From NCBI RefSeq assembly GCF_016860605.1, contig NZ_BNJR01000006.1, positions 1 to 64,000 on the forward strand: 64,000 nt of DNA, written 5' to 3'. Of this stretch, positions 54,932 to 64,000 are shown piece after piece. Positions within the stretch are counted from its first letter, which is position 1. Every line of letters starts with the position of its first letter. The notes beneath the pieces are model-generated. The model was not told the origin of the DNA, did no database searches, and saw only the letters and a list, made by a program, of their open reading frames with translations. A program made the translations under genes and the position numbers. Source of the stretch: Lentilactobacillus fungorum. Its GTDB lineage: Bacteria; Bacillota; Bacilli; Lactobacillales; Lactobacillaceae.

Positions 54932-56446
54932 TTGAAGTTTAGTGAACTAGGATTATCAGACCGCCTGCTAACAGCTATTTCCAATAGTGGCTTTGAAGAA
55001 GCAACACCCATCCAAGCAGAGACTATCCCAATGGTTTTAAAGGGTGAAGATGTGATTGGTCAAGCCCAGACTGGAACAGGAAAGACGGCCGCATTTGGTC
55101 TGCCAATCTTACAAAAGATTGATTTCGACAACCCAAATGTTCAGGCACTTATTATTTCACCAACTAGAGAGCTGGCGATTCAAACCCAAGAGGAAATTTA
55201 TCGACTGGGTAAGGATGAAAAAGCCCGAGTTCAAGTTGTATATGGCGGAGCTGATATTCGCCGACAAATCAACGCATTAAAGGGTCATCCACAGATTGTG
55301 GTTGGAACGCCTGGTCGAATTCTCGATCATATCAGACGTCGGACCTTAAAGTTAGAGCATGTTAAGACCTTAGTTTTAGATGAAGCAGATGAAATGTTGA
55401 ATATGGGATTTCTTGATGATATTGAAGATATTATCAAACAAACCCCAAAGCAACGACAAACGTTACTTTTTTCAGCAACGATGCCGGCCCAGATCAAACG
55501 GGCGGGGGTTCAGTTTATGAAAGATCCTCATCAAGTGACGATTAAGGCCAAGGAACTGACAACTGACTTAATCGATCAATACTATGTTCGGGTTAAGGAA
55601 TATGAGAAGTTTGATACAATGACGCGCTTCTTTGACGTTCAAGATCCTGAAGTGACGATTGTCTTTTGCCGGACGAAGCGGCGGGTAGACGAAGTTTCTA
55701 AAGGGCTTGAAGCACGAGGATACAAGGCAGCTGGCCTTCACGGTGACTTGACCCAAGCTCGTCGGTCCCAGATTATGCAGGAATTTAAAGTTGGCAAAAT
55801 TGATATCTTGGTCGCAACCGATGTGGCAGCTCGAGGGATTGATATTTCTGGGGTTACCCACGTTTATAATTACGATATTCCCCAAGACCCTGATAGTTAT
55901 GTCCATCGAGTTGGCCGAACGGGCCGTGCCGGAAAGCATGGTGTTTCAATCACTTTTGCAACGCCAAACGAAATGGAATATCTTCGAGAAATTGAAAAGC
56001 TAACCAAAGTGCGGATGTTGCCTTTGAAGCCACCAACCGTCCAAGAAGCTTTTGTTGGTCAATTGAACTCTGCAGAATCAGATATTGCCGATTTAATTAA
56101 GAAGACCAATACCGATAAGTACGAAAAGATGGCTGATAAGTTGCTTGATGAGTACGAAGCAACTGATTTGGTTGCGGCATTGTTGAATGATGTGACTCGA
56201 GATAACGTTAAGGTTAAGATTACACCGGAACGCCCATTATCACGTCATCACGGTCATGGTGGTCATTCCAATAATCGCCGGGGTGGCGGCCATTGGAATG
56301 GTTCTAGAAACCGTCGTAACAACGATCGAAATTCTTCTCATGGTCGTGGTCATGGCAGTGGTAGTCGAGATCGTAACCGAAGCGGTAAGACTAACAAACG
56401 TTCTAATAACAATAATAAGCACCGTTTCACAATTAAAAATTCTTAA
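54932..56446 (+). CDS. cshA: DEAD-box ATP-dependent RNA helicase CshA
   Basis: The 504-aa helicase has the Q motif (FEEATPIQAETIP) and motif I AQTGTGKTA. Motif Ia is PTRELAIQ, motif II DEAD, motif III SAT, and motif VI HRVGRTGRAG. The tail after about residue 425 is rich in Arg, Gly, His, Asn and Ser, a typical RNA-binding extension. CshA works in RNA degradation and ribosome assembly, and at low temperature. The start is TTG 54932 with AGGAGG 8 nt upstream. Repeat E lies directly before the RBS. Confidence 0.94.
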   Translation: MKFSELGLSDRLLTAISNSGFEEATPIQAETIPMVLKGEDVIGQAQTGTGKTAAFGLPILQKIDFDNPNVQALIISPTRELAIQTQEEIYRLGKDEKARVQVVYGGADIRRQINALKGHPQIVVGTPGRILDHIRRRTLKLEHVKTLVLDEADEMLNMGFLDDIEDIIKQTPKQRQTLLFSATMPAQIKRAGVQFMKDPHQVTIKAKELTTDLIDQYYVRVKEYEKFDTMTRFFDVQDPEVTIVFCRTKRRVDEVSKGLEARGYKAAGLHGDLTQARRSQIMQEFKVGKIDILVATDVAARGIDISGVTHVYNYDIPQDPDSYVHRVGRTGRAGKHGVSITFATPNEMEYLREIEKLTKVRMLPLKPPTVQEAFVGQLNSAESDIADLIKKTNTDKYEKMADKLLDEYEATDLVAALLNDVTRDNVKVKITPERPLSRHHGHGGHSNNRRGGGHWNGSRNRRNNDRNSSHGRGHGSGSRDRNRSGKTNKRSNNNNKHRFTIKNS

Positions 56447-56477
56447 AAGCTAAAATCACGTTAACCGTGAATGAATC

Positions 56478-56513
56478 GAGGGCTGGCAAATGTCGTTTTT
56501 GTCAGTCCTTTGT
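56478..56513 (+). terminator. Terminator after cshA
   Basis: AGGGCTGGCAAA pairs with TTTGTCAGTCCTTT (G-T wobbles), followed by TGTTG. Confidence 0.65.
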
Positions 56514-56685
56514 TGTCTGTTGATAAATGGCTAACCATCCTCGAGTTAAGCCCGATAGGTTAAATCGTCGTCCAAGTAAATAATCTGATTCAAACGATAC
56601 TGGAAAAATGTTAGAATAAAGGCAAATATTGGTATGTGCAGGCGTAACCAAAAACAACAGTGCCGGTGATGAGAAAGGGATAAAA

Positions 56686-57429
56686 ATGCTTTCAATCATT
56701 TATTTGGTGCTGATGAGTTTATTGGCGGGAGTTTTAACCGGGATCGTCGGGATGGCTTCTTTGACGCTATATCCGGTTTTACTTTCTGTGGGGGTGGCGC
56801 CAGTTATCGCCAATGCCACAATTACGGTCGCGCAAGTTGGGGCAGGGGTTGGAACTGTGTCGGCGTCCCTAAATGAATTGAGTCATCATTGGCGTCAAGC
56901 AATTCAAATTGCGGTTTTAAATACACTGGGCGGCGTCATAGGGGCTTTGATCCTCATTCACAGCTCAAATGGTGGGTTTAAAAAAGTTGTCCCCATCTTT
57001 ATTATGTTGGCGGGCATTATGATTTTAATCCCCAAGCCCAAGGCTGCCAGAAAACGCCATACGCAACTAGCAACCGGGATGAGTTGGGTAGCTATTTTCC
57101 TGGTTGGAATTTACAACGGTTATTTTGGGGCAGCTTCGGGGTTATTGATGATTGCGGTTCTTTCAAAGATTGTGAATGAAGATTATGCCATTTACAATGC
57201 AATGCGGAATTTTGCATCATTTACGAATAATATCGTGGCGGCTGCGATGTTTATTTCAACAATTTCAATTGATTGGGCGGTTATCGTACCACTGTTAATT
57301 GGTTTATTTGCTGGTGGTTATTTGGGACCGGTGATTGTCCGCTATATTCCGTCTAAGCTCATTAAGCTTGCCGTTGGCGGCTTTGCGATTGTTTTAGCAC
57401 TTATCCTGGGATACCAAGCCTATTGGTGA
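56686..57429 (+). CDS. TSUP (TauE/SafE) family membrane permease
   Basis: The protein of about 247 aa has around eight membrane helices with the duplicated TSUP pattern: GVLTGIVGMASLTLYPVLL in the first half and VGIYNGYFGAASGLLMI in the second. The family exports sulfite, sulfoacetate or related organic acids. The substrate here is unknown. AAAGGGA precedes ATG 56686; the longer frame from 56629 lacks an RBS. Confidence 0.85.
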   Translation: MLSIIYLVLMSLLAGVLTGIVGMASLTLYPVLLSVGVAPVIANATITVAQVGAGVGTVSASLNELSHHWRQAIQIAVLNTLGGVIGALILIHSSNGGFKKVVPIFIMLAGIMILIPKPKAARKRHTQLATGMSWVAIFLVGIYNGYFGAASGLLMIAVLSKIVNEDYAIYNAMRNFASFTNNIVAAAMFISTISIDWAVIVPLLIGLFAGGYLGPVIVRYIPSKLIKLAVGGFAIVLALILGYQAYW

Positions 57430-57521
57430 TGCCATGTGAGCATATTTGTCAGATTAAGTGGATGTCGAGCATTTGTCACCAAGTAGTAGATTCAACGATT
57501 GCAACTGGTCGTGCGGTTTTG

Positions 57522-57530
57522 TGGTATGAT
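57522..57530 (+). promoter_or_regulatory. Extended -10 promoter of acpS
   Basis: TGGTATGAT lies 34 nt before acpS. The best upstream -35 (TTGCAA, 57499) is 20 nt away, too far for normal use. Confidence 0.4.
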
Positions 57531-57564
57531 TAAAAGTAACTTTTATAATTAATGAGGTTGTTAA

Positions 57565-57924
57565 ATGATTGCCGGAATTGGAATCGATATTACTGATATT
57601 TCAAGAATTAGAGCTGCGGTTAACAAGAATCAACACTTTATCAATCGGGTTTTAACGCCCGATGAAATTTCACAATTAAGTCAACTTTCTGAAAAGAGGC
57701 GGTTTGAATATATTGCCGGGCGCTTTTCCGCTAAAGAATCGTATTCTAAAGCGTATGGTTCCGGCTTAGGGAAAAAAGTGAGGTTTCAGGATTTGACGAT
57801 TATCAATAATCAGGATGGAAAACCGGTTGTTTATAATCATCCGTTTGATGGGAATGCGTTTGTTTCGATTTCCCATACCGACGAAACGGTTGTAACTGAA
57901 GTGATATTAGAGAACAGGGGCTAA
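57565..57924 (+). CDS. acpS: Holo-[acyl-carrier-protein] synthase
   Basis: The 119-aa phosphopantetheinyl transferase activates ACP. It has the N-terminal GIGIDITDISRI (Mg-binding Asp), the central YIAGRFSAKESYSKAYGSGLG with Glu, and the C-terminal VSISHTDE motif. It precedes alr, as in Bacillus and many lactobacilli, with 1 nt between the genes. Confidence 0.96.
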   Translation: MIAGIGIDITDISRIRAAVNKNQHFINRVLTPDEISQLSQLSEKRRFEYIAGRFSAKESYSKAYGSGLGKKVRFQDLTIINNQDGKPVVYNHPFDGNAFVSISHTDETVVTEVILENRG

Positions 57925-57925
57925 A

Positions 57926-59053
57926 ATGATGGCAGTTGGAAAATTACGAAACGCCAAAGTGATTATCAATCAACAAGCGATCTATGATAATTTGATTAAT
58001 ACAAAAAATCACTTGGAAGCCGGAACTGATTTATTTGTTGTTGTCAAGGCAGACGGTTATGGCCATGGTGCGATTCAAGTGGCCAAAGTGGCTGAAAAAG
58101 CCGGTGCGGATGGTTTTTGTGTAGCGTTAATCGATGAAGCATTAGAGCTTAGGCAGGCTGGTTTTACTGAGCCAATATTAGTCTTAGGGATTACCGATCC
58201 GCAATTTGCGACAATTGCGCGGGACAATCAGATTTCGCTGACAGTTAGTTCAACGGACTGGTTAAAAATTGCCGCTGATTTTTTGAACCAAGTTCCCAGT
58301 GGTCTAAAATTAAACGTTCATTTAGCTTTGGATACTGGCATGGGACGAATCGGTTTTCAAACCCCTGACGAGTTGAAAACGGCGGTCCAGGTTTTGGGCC
58401 AATTTGGCCAGGTAATTAATTTTGAAGGCATTTTTACCCACTTTGCGACCGCGGATAGTCCGGATACAGATTATTTTAATTATCAATATGATAATTTTAA
58501 TAAATTGATGGCGGTGATTGATAAACGGCCGCGATATGTTCATGTTGCCAATTCGGCAACTAGCTTGTGGCATCAAGTTTGTGGGGGAAACATGATCCGA
58601 TTTGGAATTGGCACCTATGGTCTTAATCCGTCGGGGACCGAAATTCCGGACTTACCTTATGAGCTGCATCCGGCCATGTCAGTGGTTGCCAGTTTAATTT
58701 ACGTTAAACTCGTTGCGAAAGGTAAATCCATTAGTTATGGTGCCACTTATACGACAAGTGAGGATGAATGGATTGGAACTGTACCACTTGGTTATGCGGA
58801 TGGGATTTCGCGGAAGCTGCAAGGATTCTCAGTGTTAGTTGATGGGAAAAAATGCCCAATCGTTGGCCGGGTTTGCATGGATCAATTCATGATTAAACTG
58901 CCAAAGGCCTATCCGTATGGGACCCCAGTAACGATCTTAGGCAAATCTAAAGATCAAGAAATTACTGCGGATGATTTGGCAAAATATTTGGGGACGATTA
59001 ATTATGAGGTTGTTTGTGGCTTTAGTAACCGATTAAGAAGGAAATATGAATAA
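57926..59053 (+). CDS. alr: Alanine racemase
   Basis: The 375-aa PLP enzyme supplies D-alanine for peptidoglycan and lipoteichoic acid. The PLP lysine is in VVVKADGYGHGA near residue 40. The second catalytic Tyr is in SYGATYTT, and VGRVCMDQFMI is also conserved. Two ATGs (57926 and 57929) follow CAGGGG; either could be used. It is in an acpS-alr-mazEF operon order. Confidence 0.95.
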   Translation: MMAVGKLRNAKVIINQQAIYDNLINTKNHLEAGTDLFVVVKADGYGHGAIQVAKVAEKAGADGFCVALIDEALELRQAGFTEPILVLGITDPQFATIARDNQISLTVSSTDWLKIAADFLNQVPSGLKLNVHLALDTGMGRIGFQTPDELKTAVQVLGQFGQVINFEGIFTHFATADSPDTDYFNYQYDNFNKLMAVIDKRPRYVHVANSATSLWHQVCGGNMIRFGIGTYGLNPSGTEIPDLPYELHPAMSVVASLIYVKLVAKGKSISYGATYTTSEDEWIGTVPLGYADGISRKLQGFSVLVDGKKCPIVGRVCMDQFMIKLPKAYPYGTPVTILGKSKDQEITADDLAKYLGTINYEVVCGFSNRLRRKYE

Positions 59054-59078
59054 GGGTACTGCATTTCCAGGCGTTCCA

Positions 59079-59087
59079 TGGTATTAT
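59079..59087 (+). promoter_or_regulatory. Extended -10 ahead of the mazEF-like pair
   Basis: TGGTATTAT lies about 39 nt before the antitoxin gene and may provide a toxin-antitoxin promoter separate from alr. Confidence 0.35.
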
Positions 59088-59125
59088 TGTAAAATGAAGT
59101 AATCTGGAATATAGGGGAAATTACG

Positions 59126-59410
59126 ATGGATAAGGCAACTAACCAAAGGCATTTTTCAGTTATGATTAATGATAAGATTGCGAGCCGTTTAGAGCAGTTT
59201 TGTTCAACGGTCGGTGTATCTGAGAGCGCAGCAGTTGAAGTTGCAATTAATTACTTTTTTGATGATCCACAAGTGATTGATGGGTTAATGAAAGGCTATC
59301 GTGAAATGGCCAGTTTGAATCGACAAATTAGTCATGATTTTTCTTGTTGTGAAGAGGACGCTGATGTTCATCTGACTCAGTATCGTCAAGGATTGCGAAA
59401 TTTCCATTAG
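59126..59410 (+). CDS. MazE-like (EndoAI-type) antitoxin
   Basis: The 94-aa protein has an N-terminal ribbon-helix-helix-like region (FSVMINDKIASRLEQFCSTVGVSESAAVEVAINYFF). An acidic C-terminal tail (CCEEDADVHLTQY) would wrap the toxin. It is encoded 27 nt upstream of a clear MazF, in the alr-antitoxin-toxin order of Bacillus (ndoAI-ndoA). Similarity to known MazE is by layout rather than strong motif. A weak GGGGAAA RBS precedes ATG. Confidence 0.75.
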   Translation: MDKATNQRHFSVMINDKIASRLEQFCSTVGVSESAAVEVAINYFFDDPQVIDGLMKGYREMASLNRQISHDFSCCEEDADVHLTQYRQGLRNFH

Positions 59411-59437
59411 ATCTTAGTGACGATGGGAGGTGTGAGG

Positions 59438-59794
59438 GTGACTGACGTTACATTTAAGCGTGGAGACATTTTTTACGCCGATCTTTCACCTGTGGTTGGT
59501 TCCGAACAAGGTGGCATGCGACCGGTTTTGATTATCCAAAATGATATTGGTAATCATTATAGCCCAACTGTCATTATTGCAGCAATTACTGCAAGAATTT
59601 CAAAGCCCAAGATGCCGACTCATGTTGGGATTTCTGCTGGTAATGGTATTGAGCGTGATTCGGTTATTTTACTAGAGCAAATCAGAACAATTGACAAGCA
59701 ACGGTTAAAAGACAAAGTCACTCATCTCGATAAGGCGATAATGAATAAAGTTGATAAAGCAATCAAAATCAGTTTAGGAATCAGTAAAAATTAG
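59438..59794 (+). CDS. mazF: MazF-family mRNA interferase (EndoA-like toxin)
   Basis: The toxin of about 118 aa matches Endo[32 protein letters not shown], then [16 protein letters not shown], and [11 protein letters not shown]. It cuts mRNA at short specific sites and is neutralised by the upstream protein. GTG 59438 with GGGAGG 7 nt upstream gives the family N terminus; the GTG at 59417 precedes that RBS. No other toxin-antitoxin genes are near. Confidence 0.92.
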   Translation: MTDVTFKRGDIFYADLSPVVGSEQGGMRPVLIIQNDIGNHYSPTVIIAAITARISKPKMPTHVGISAGNGIERDSVILLEQIRTIDKQRLKDKVTHLDKAIMNKVDKAIKISLGISKN

Positions 59795-60108
59795 TGAGAG
59801 ATCGATACATAATCCGATAAGCTTTCAAAGGTGATCAGCTTCATTTAAGCAATGGTTACTTTAGTAAAGCGTGCTTCCACAATTAGCATATAAACAATGG
59901 GGCTGAGGTGTTTTAAATCAGCCGCCAGCAACAAAAAGACCAACCATCGTAATCTTGATGGCTGGTCTTTTTGGGCTGGTGGCTGAAATTAGCGACTGAG
60001 GATATAGAGCAGTTATCGCTTTGGCGTTCAGTCAAGAACCAATTGTATTTGATAAATTCAATACGCATTGCTGCGATCATAAAGGATTTATGAATTGCCA
60101 CGGCAAAC
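59795..60108. other. Intergenic region between convergent mazF and CBS-ACT genes
   Basis: No gene is supported in this 314-bp gap. It contains the bidirectional terminator at 59918-59986; the rest shows nothing I can assign. Confidence 0.5.
59918..59986. terminator. Large bidirectional terminator
   Basis: A core stem AAAAAGACCAACCATC/GATGGCTGGTCTTTTT is extended by TCAGCC-CCAGC with GCTGGTGGCTGA. It serves both convergent transcripts. Confidence 0.85.
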
Positions 60109-60753
60109 TTACTTATTTTCTTCTTTGAGGTTTTCAACTTCTGGCACTCGGAACTCTTTTCGTTCTAGGGCAGCAATAATCCGATTTAAGCGATCCTGAT
60201 CAACTTCAGCCGGGAGGGTAAACATGATTCGGTGGACGAGTTCGCCTTCTTGGGCATCTAAAGAAATAACGCTGGCAATATTGGTATACTTAGTAATGAT
60301 TTTAGCGATTTCTTCAAGATCGCCCCGTTCGCCACTCGAAACAACGGTCAACACATAACTGCCAATATTGACATTCCAGGATTGAGAAAGCATGTCTAAA
60401 AGACGCGTATGGGTTAAGATCCCATAAAAGTTATTTCGGTCATCTAAAACGGCAATATATGGGAGGTCCTTAATTGAGAAGAAGACTTGGAAAAAGGCCG
60501 AATTTACATTTACAAATTTAGTCGCATTTTTTAACAGGGTCGTGACTGGCAATGACATGTCGCCGCCGCGAGATTTATGACGATAAATGTGCATTTTGTA
60601 AATGTTGCCACGAAAAATCGTTCCAGTTTCGTCAAGAATTGGGACACAGCGATAACCAGAATCTTCAAGTGTTTTAAGGGCGTCTTCTAAAGTGGCGTCC
60701 TCTTTGACGGTTACTAGACGCTCTTTTGGTTTCACCAGTGTTTTTAATAGCAT
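60109..60753 (-). CDS. CBS-CBS-ACT domain protein (AcuB/CbpA-like)
   Basis: The 214-aa protein has two CBS domains (about residues 1-60 and 75-130) followed by an ACT-like domain (about 138-205, with YVLTVVSSGERGDLEEIAKIITKY). Relatives include Bacillus AcuB and the Listeria c-di-AMP-binding CbpA. A nucleotide-sensing role is thus plausible, but no residue proves c-di-AMP binding. ATG 60753 follows TGGAGGAATTA; the longer frame is rejected. Confidence 0.82.
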   Translation of the reverse strand: MLLKTLVKPKERLVTVKEDATLEDALKTLEDSGYRCVPILDETGTIFRGNIYKMHIYRHKSRGGDMSLPVTTLLKNATKFVNVNSAFFQVFFSIKDLPYIAVLDDRNNFYGILTHTRLLDMLSQSWNVNIGSYVLTVVSSGERGDLEEIAKIITKYTNIASVISLDAQEGELVHRIMFTLPAEVDQDRLNRIIAALERKEFRVPEVENLKEENK

Positions 60754-60964
60754 ATTAATTCCTCCAAAGTAAGCCTTAATACCTTCACTATACCATATGG
60801 TCATTTGGAAAAGTATGGTTACTCTCATTAATATTTAAATAAATTAGAGAACCAACAGTAATAAGTGCATCAATTCTAGAATTTAGCCAGCAGTAATCAC
60901 GAACTGAATGGTAGTGGCAGACGATAATGAACGCCCTTGTTCCATACTTAACCAACAAGGTCAT

Positions 60965-61004
60965 AAAAAAACGATCAAAGCGAATATGCATTCGTTTTGA
61001 TCGC
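60965..61004 (-). terminator. Terminator after ldh
   Basis: On the minus strand CGATCAAAACGAAT pairs with ATTCGCTTTGATCG across GCAT, followed by seven T. Confidence 0.85.
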
Positions 61005-61022
61005 TTAAACGGCTCAAACTAA

Positions 61023-61994
<972 letters not shown>

Positions 61995-62014
61995 TTATAT
62001 TTTCCTACTCTCAA

Positions 62015-62043
62015 AGTATACCATGCAAACGATTATTCGTTCA
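62015..62043 (-). promoter_or_regulatory. ldh promoter
   Basis: On the minus strand TATACT with a TGG extended -10 lies 17 nt after TGAACG. The region TGCAAACGATTATT (plus strand, 62024) partly resembles a CcpA cre site, without the final CA. Confidence 0.55.
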
Positions 62044-62109
62044 GCCCTTTTTGGGGGATTAGGAAGCTTTTTTCAGAAAACAGCTTCTTATCATTTGTGG
62101 TCGTGAATA

Positions 62110-62118
62110 TGATATAAT
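62110..62118 (+). promoter_or_regulatory. Extended -10 promoter of pth-mfd
   Basis: TGATATAAT is a perfect extended -10, about 82 nt before pth. Confidence 0.55.
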
Positions 62119-62144
62119 TTGGACGTTAAGTCAAATCTGACAAC

Positions 62145-62170
62145 AGCTGAACGGAAGAAGTTCAGCCTTT
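62145..62170 (+). promoter_or_regulatory. Hairpin in the pth leader
   Basis: AGCTGAAC and GTTCAGC form a 7-bp stem with a GGAAGAA loop followed by CTTTTGTG. It could be a weak attenuator in the 80-nt leader. Confidence 0.35.
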
Positions 62171-62199
62171 TGTGTTGGAAGAAATGTGAGGAAATTGAA

Positions 62200-62760
62200 A
62201 TGAAAATGATCGTCGGATTAGGAAATATTGGCCCCCAGTATGACCAAACAAGGCATAACACAGGTTTTATGGTCGTTGAACAGTTTGCACAAAGTCACGA
62301 CATTAACATTAAAACGCGAAAGATGAATGCAAAGTTTGGCACAGGGTTTATTAACGGCGAGAAGGTGTTGGTTGTTGAACCTACGACTTTCATGAATGAC
62401 TCAGGAATTGCGGTTAAGCCACTGATGGATTACTTTGACATTCCAGTTGAGAATATCGCGATCGTTCATGATGACATGGATTTACCCATTGGCAAAATTC
62501 GCGTTAAAGACAAGGGATCTGCCGGCGGCCATAACGGAATTAAAAGTATTATTTACCAATTAGGAACCGAAAACTTTACGAGGGTGCGGGTTGGTACTGG
62601 TCACCCAGATAAGACTAAGAGTGTGGTTAATTACGTCCTCGGTAAATTTACCAAGGATCAGCTTCCTGGCTTTAAATTGGCGGCTGATCATTCCGTAAAT
62701 GCTTTAGATGACTGGGTAGATGGCCTTTCAATTTCGGAGCTTGAAAATCGATACAACTAA
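62200..62760 (+). CDS. pth: Peptidyl-tRNA hydrolase
   Basis: The 186-aa enzyme frees tRNA from peptidyl-tRNA. It shows VGLGNIGPQYDQTRHNTGF with the catalytic His, PTTFMNDSG, the HDDMDLPIGK segment and the GSAGGHNGIKSI loop. ATG 62200 or the nearby ATG 62206 follows GTGAGGAAATTG; the longer frame to 62119 overlaps the promoter. It is followed 16 nt later by mfd, the standard Firmicute order. Confidence 0.95.
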   Translation: MKMIVGLGNIGPQYDQTRHNTGFMVVEQFAQSHDINIKTRKMNAKFGTGFINGEKVLVVEPTTFMNDSGIAVKPLMDYFDIPVENIAIVHDDMDLPIGKIRVKDKGSAGGHNGIKSIIYQLGTENFTRVRVGTGHPDKTKSVVNYVLGKFTKDQLPGFKLAADHSVNALDDWVDGLSISELENRYN

Positions 62761-62776
62761 TGAAAGGACGAGTGAC

Positions 62777-64000
62777 TTGCGTTTAGATCAATTACTTACG
62801 GACATTCCTCAATATGCCCAACTTATTTCCAAACTAACCCCTAAGAGCCGCCAACTAGTAACGGGAATGGGCGGCTCGGCCAGGACACTTTTAATTCAGA
62901 ATTTATTGCATTCAACTGAGCGGCCAGTTGTCGTGGTGGTTGACACTTTATTTCACGCAGACCAATTAGTCAACGACTTGGCAAATGTGATTGAAGATCA
63001 TCAGTTGTTTGAGTTTCCAGTTGAGGAAATGGGTGCCGCTGAGTTAGCCACCAGTTCGCCGGAGTACAAATCCCAGCGAGTCTTGGCACTTAACCAATTA
63101 GCTAGTGGTAAGCCGGCCGTCGTTGTCACGTCGGTTTCTGGCGTTCGGCGACTTGTCCCGGCACCCGAACAGTTTAAAAAAGCTAATTTGACGATTCGGA
63201 TGGACGCTGAATATGATCTTGAAAAGATTAAACTAAAGCTTCACCAGATGGGATACGTTTTTCAAAAATTGGTGGCCGCTCCAGGAGATTTTGCCATTCG
63301 GGGATCGATTTTAGATGTTTTCCCACTGAATAGCCAAGATCCAGTTCGAATTGACTTTTTTGATACTGAGGTTGACTCCATGCGGATATTTGATGTTTCC
63401 AATCAACGAAGCATTAAAACAATTGATCAGATTGATATTTTGCCTGCCACTGATTTGTTAATGGATGAAGATCAACGAAACCAAGTAGTGAATCAGCTGC
63501 AAAAGCGCTTAACAGCCGAACAGGCAAGCTTAACGGAAAAACAAGCGAAAAAGTTAGCGGATAACTTGGCGCCACAAATCATGGATCTCCAAAACGGATT
63601 GCGGGATCCGCGGCTGCTTTTATTTGCTGACATGATTTATGATCAACACTATTCTTTGTTGGATTACTTGGCAGAAAACGGCATTGTGATATTTGATGAT
63701 TATTCGAGAATCACGGATGCAGTTCGTCAATTAAGTAGCGATGATGATGAGTGGCTGCTTGATAAAATAATGCATTTTGAAGTTTTAAAGAAAACAAGCT
63801 ATACCAATGATTTTAAGCAGGTATTCAAAAAAAACCAACACGCCAGTTTAATTTTATCGCTTTTCCAAAAGGGGCTTGGCCGGATGCGACTAGATACCAT
63901 TGAAGATATCACGGTTCGGCCCATGCAGCAGTTCTTTTCACAGATGCCGATGCTCAGAACGGAAATTAAACGGTGGCAAAAACAAAATACAACCGTCATT
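62777..64000 (+). CDS. mfd: Transcription-repair coupling factor Mfd (5' part)
   Basis: The first 408 codons of a protein of roughly 1,150-1,200 aa are present, and the window ends inside the gene. The visible part is the UvrB-homology region: VTGMGGSARTLLIQNLL, VVVVDTLFHADQLVNDL, the SPEYKSQRVLALNQL segment and APGDFAIRGSILDVFPLN. Mfd removes stalled RNA polymerase at DNA lesions and recruits UvrA. The start is TTG 62777 after AAAGGACG. Confidence 0.94.
   Translation, partial: MRLDQLLTDIPQYAQLISKLTPKSRQLVTGMGGSARTLLIQNLLHSTERPVVVVVDTLFHADQLVNDLANVIEDHQLFEFPVEEMGAAELATSSPEYKSQRVLALNQLASGKPAVVVTSVSGVRRLVPAPEQFKKANLTIRMDAEYDLEKIKLKLHQMGYVFQKLVAAPGDFAIRGSILDVFPLNSQDPVRIDFFDTEVDSMRIFDVSNQRSIKTIDQIDILPATDLLMDEDQRNQVVNQLQKRLTAEQASLTEKQAKKLADNLAPQIMDLQNGLRDPRLLLFADMIYDQHYSLLDYLAENGIVIFDDYSRITDAVRQLSSDDDEWLLDKIMHFEVLKKTSYTNDFKQVFKKNQHASLILSLFQKGLGRMRLDTIEDITVRPMQQFFSQMPMLRTEIKRWQKQNTTVI

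Noticed and set aside
56240-56453. Open frames opposite or within the cshA tail
   Set aside because: They arise from the repetitive Arg/Gly/His/Asn codons of the CshA C terminus.
59913-60137. Small minus-strand gene between mazF and the CBS-ACT gene
   Set aside because: It is built on the bidirectional terminator stem and overlaps the CBS-ACT gene.
60788-60991. Small minus-strand gene between ldh and the CBS-ACT gene
   Set aside because: It starts in the ldh terminator region, has no RBS and no recognisable pattern.

Overview
The window is a chromosomal segment of a low-to-moderate G+C Gram-positive bacterium of the Lactobacillaceae. Evidence for this: ldhL-type L-lactate dehydrogenase, a class II HMG-CoA reductase (mevalonate route) next to ispE, T-box control of trpS, strong Shine-Dalgarno sites, Firmicutes gene orders (tatD-rnmV-ksgA-veg-ispE, purR-glmU-prs, DUF1934-rpoE-pyrG, acpS-alr-mazEF, pth-mfd) and very frequent TTG starts. 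A Lentilactobacillus-like heterofermenter is my inference, not something proven here. No insertion sequence, integrase, prophage or CRISPR array was seen.

Layout. 1-5120: tRNA-Thr, then a five-gene haem/iron acquisition operon (two NEAT-domain surface proteins, IsdE-like binding protein, FecCD permease, ATPase). 5200-15200: a respiratory block with a type II NADH dehydrogenase carrying an extra membrane domain, cydAB, cydDC and a polyprenyl diphosphate synthase. The haem operon, quinone-tail enzyme, NADH dehydrogenase and bd oxidase together make a compact aerobic respiration module. 15300-19140: an ergothioneine/betaine-type ABC transporter (permease-binding protein fusion plus ATPase) with a glutathione-reductase-like flavoprotein that lacks the usual C-terminal His-Glu pair. 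19370-31500: helD, a 2-hydroxyacid dehydrogenase, T-box/trpS, ppx, mvaA, a HExxH protein, sir2, a DUF72 protein and metG. 32060-41070: tatD-rnmV-ksgA-veg-ispE, adcCB (zinc uptake), purR, glmU, prs. 41170-44460 (minus): HAD phosphatase, HD phosphohydrolase, LipL-like transferase. 44780-64000: DUF1934, rpoE, pyrG with a CTP-sensing leader, murA with Asp in place of the catalytic Cys, rpmE2, an MFS pump, sortase, LMW-PTP, murF, cshA, a TSUP permease, acpS-alr-mazEF, a CBS-ACT protein, ldh, pth and the 5' part of mfd.

The most unusual signal is a family of about 120-bp imperfect-palindrome repeats at six loci (19.1, 27.4, 31.6-32.0, 43.3-43.6, 44.5 and 54.8 kb). The ends and apical loop are conserved. 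The internal stem segments differ between copies but change on both sides so that pairing is kept. At five of six loci the same end lies 13-24 nt before the start codon of a co-oriented gene (sir2, tatD, HD phosphohydrolase, lipL, cshA), with only the ribosome binding site between. Transcripts of these genes must therefore start inside the element or carry it as a structured 5' leader. I regard this as the best candidate in the window for an undescribed system.
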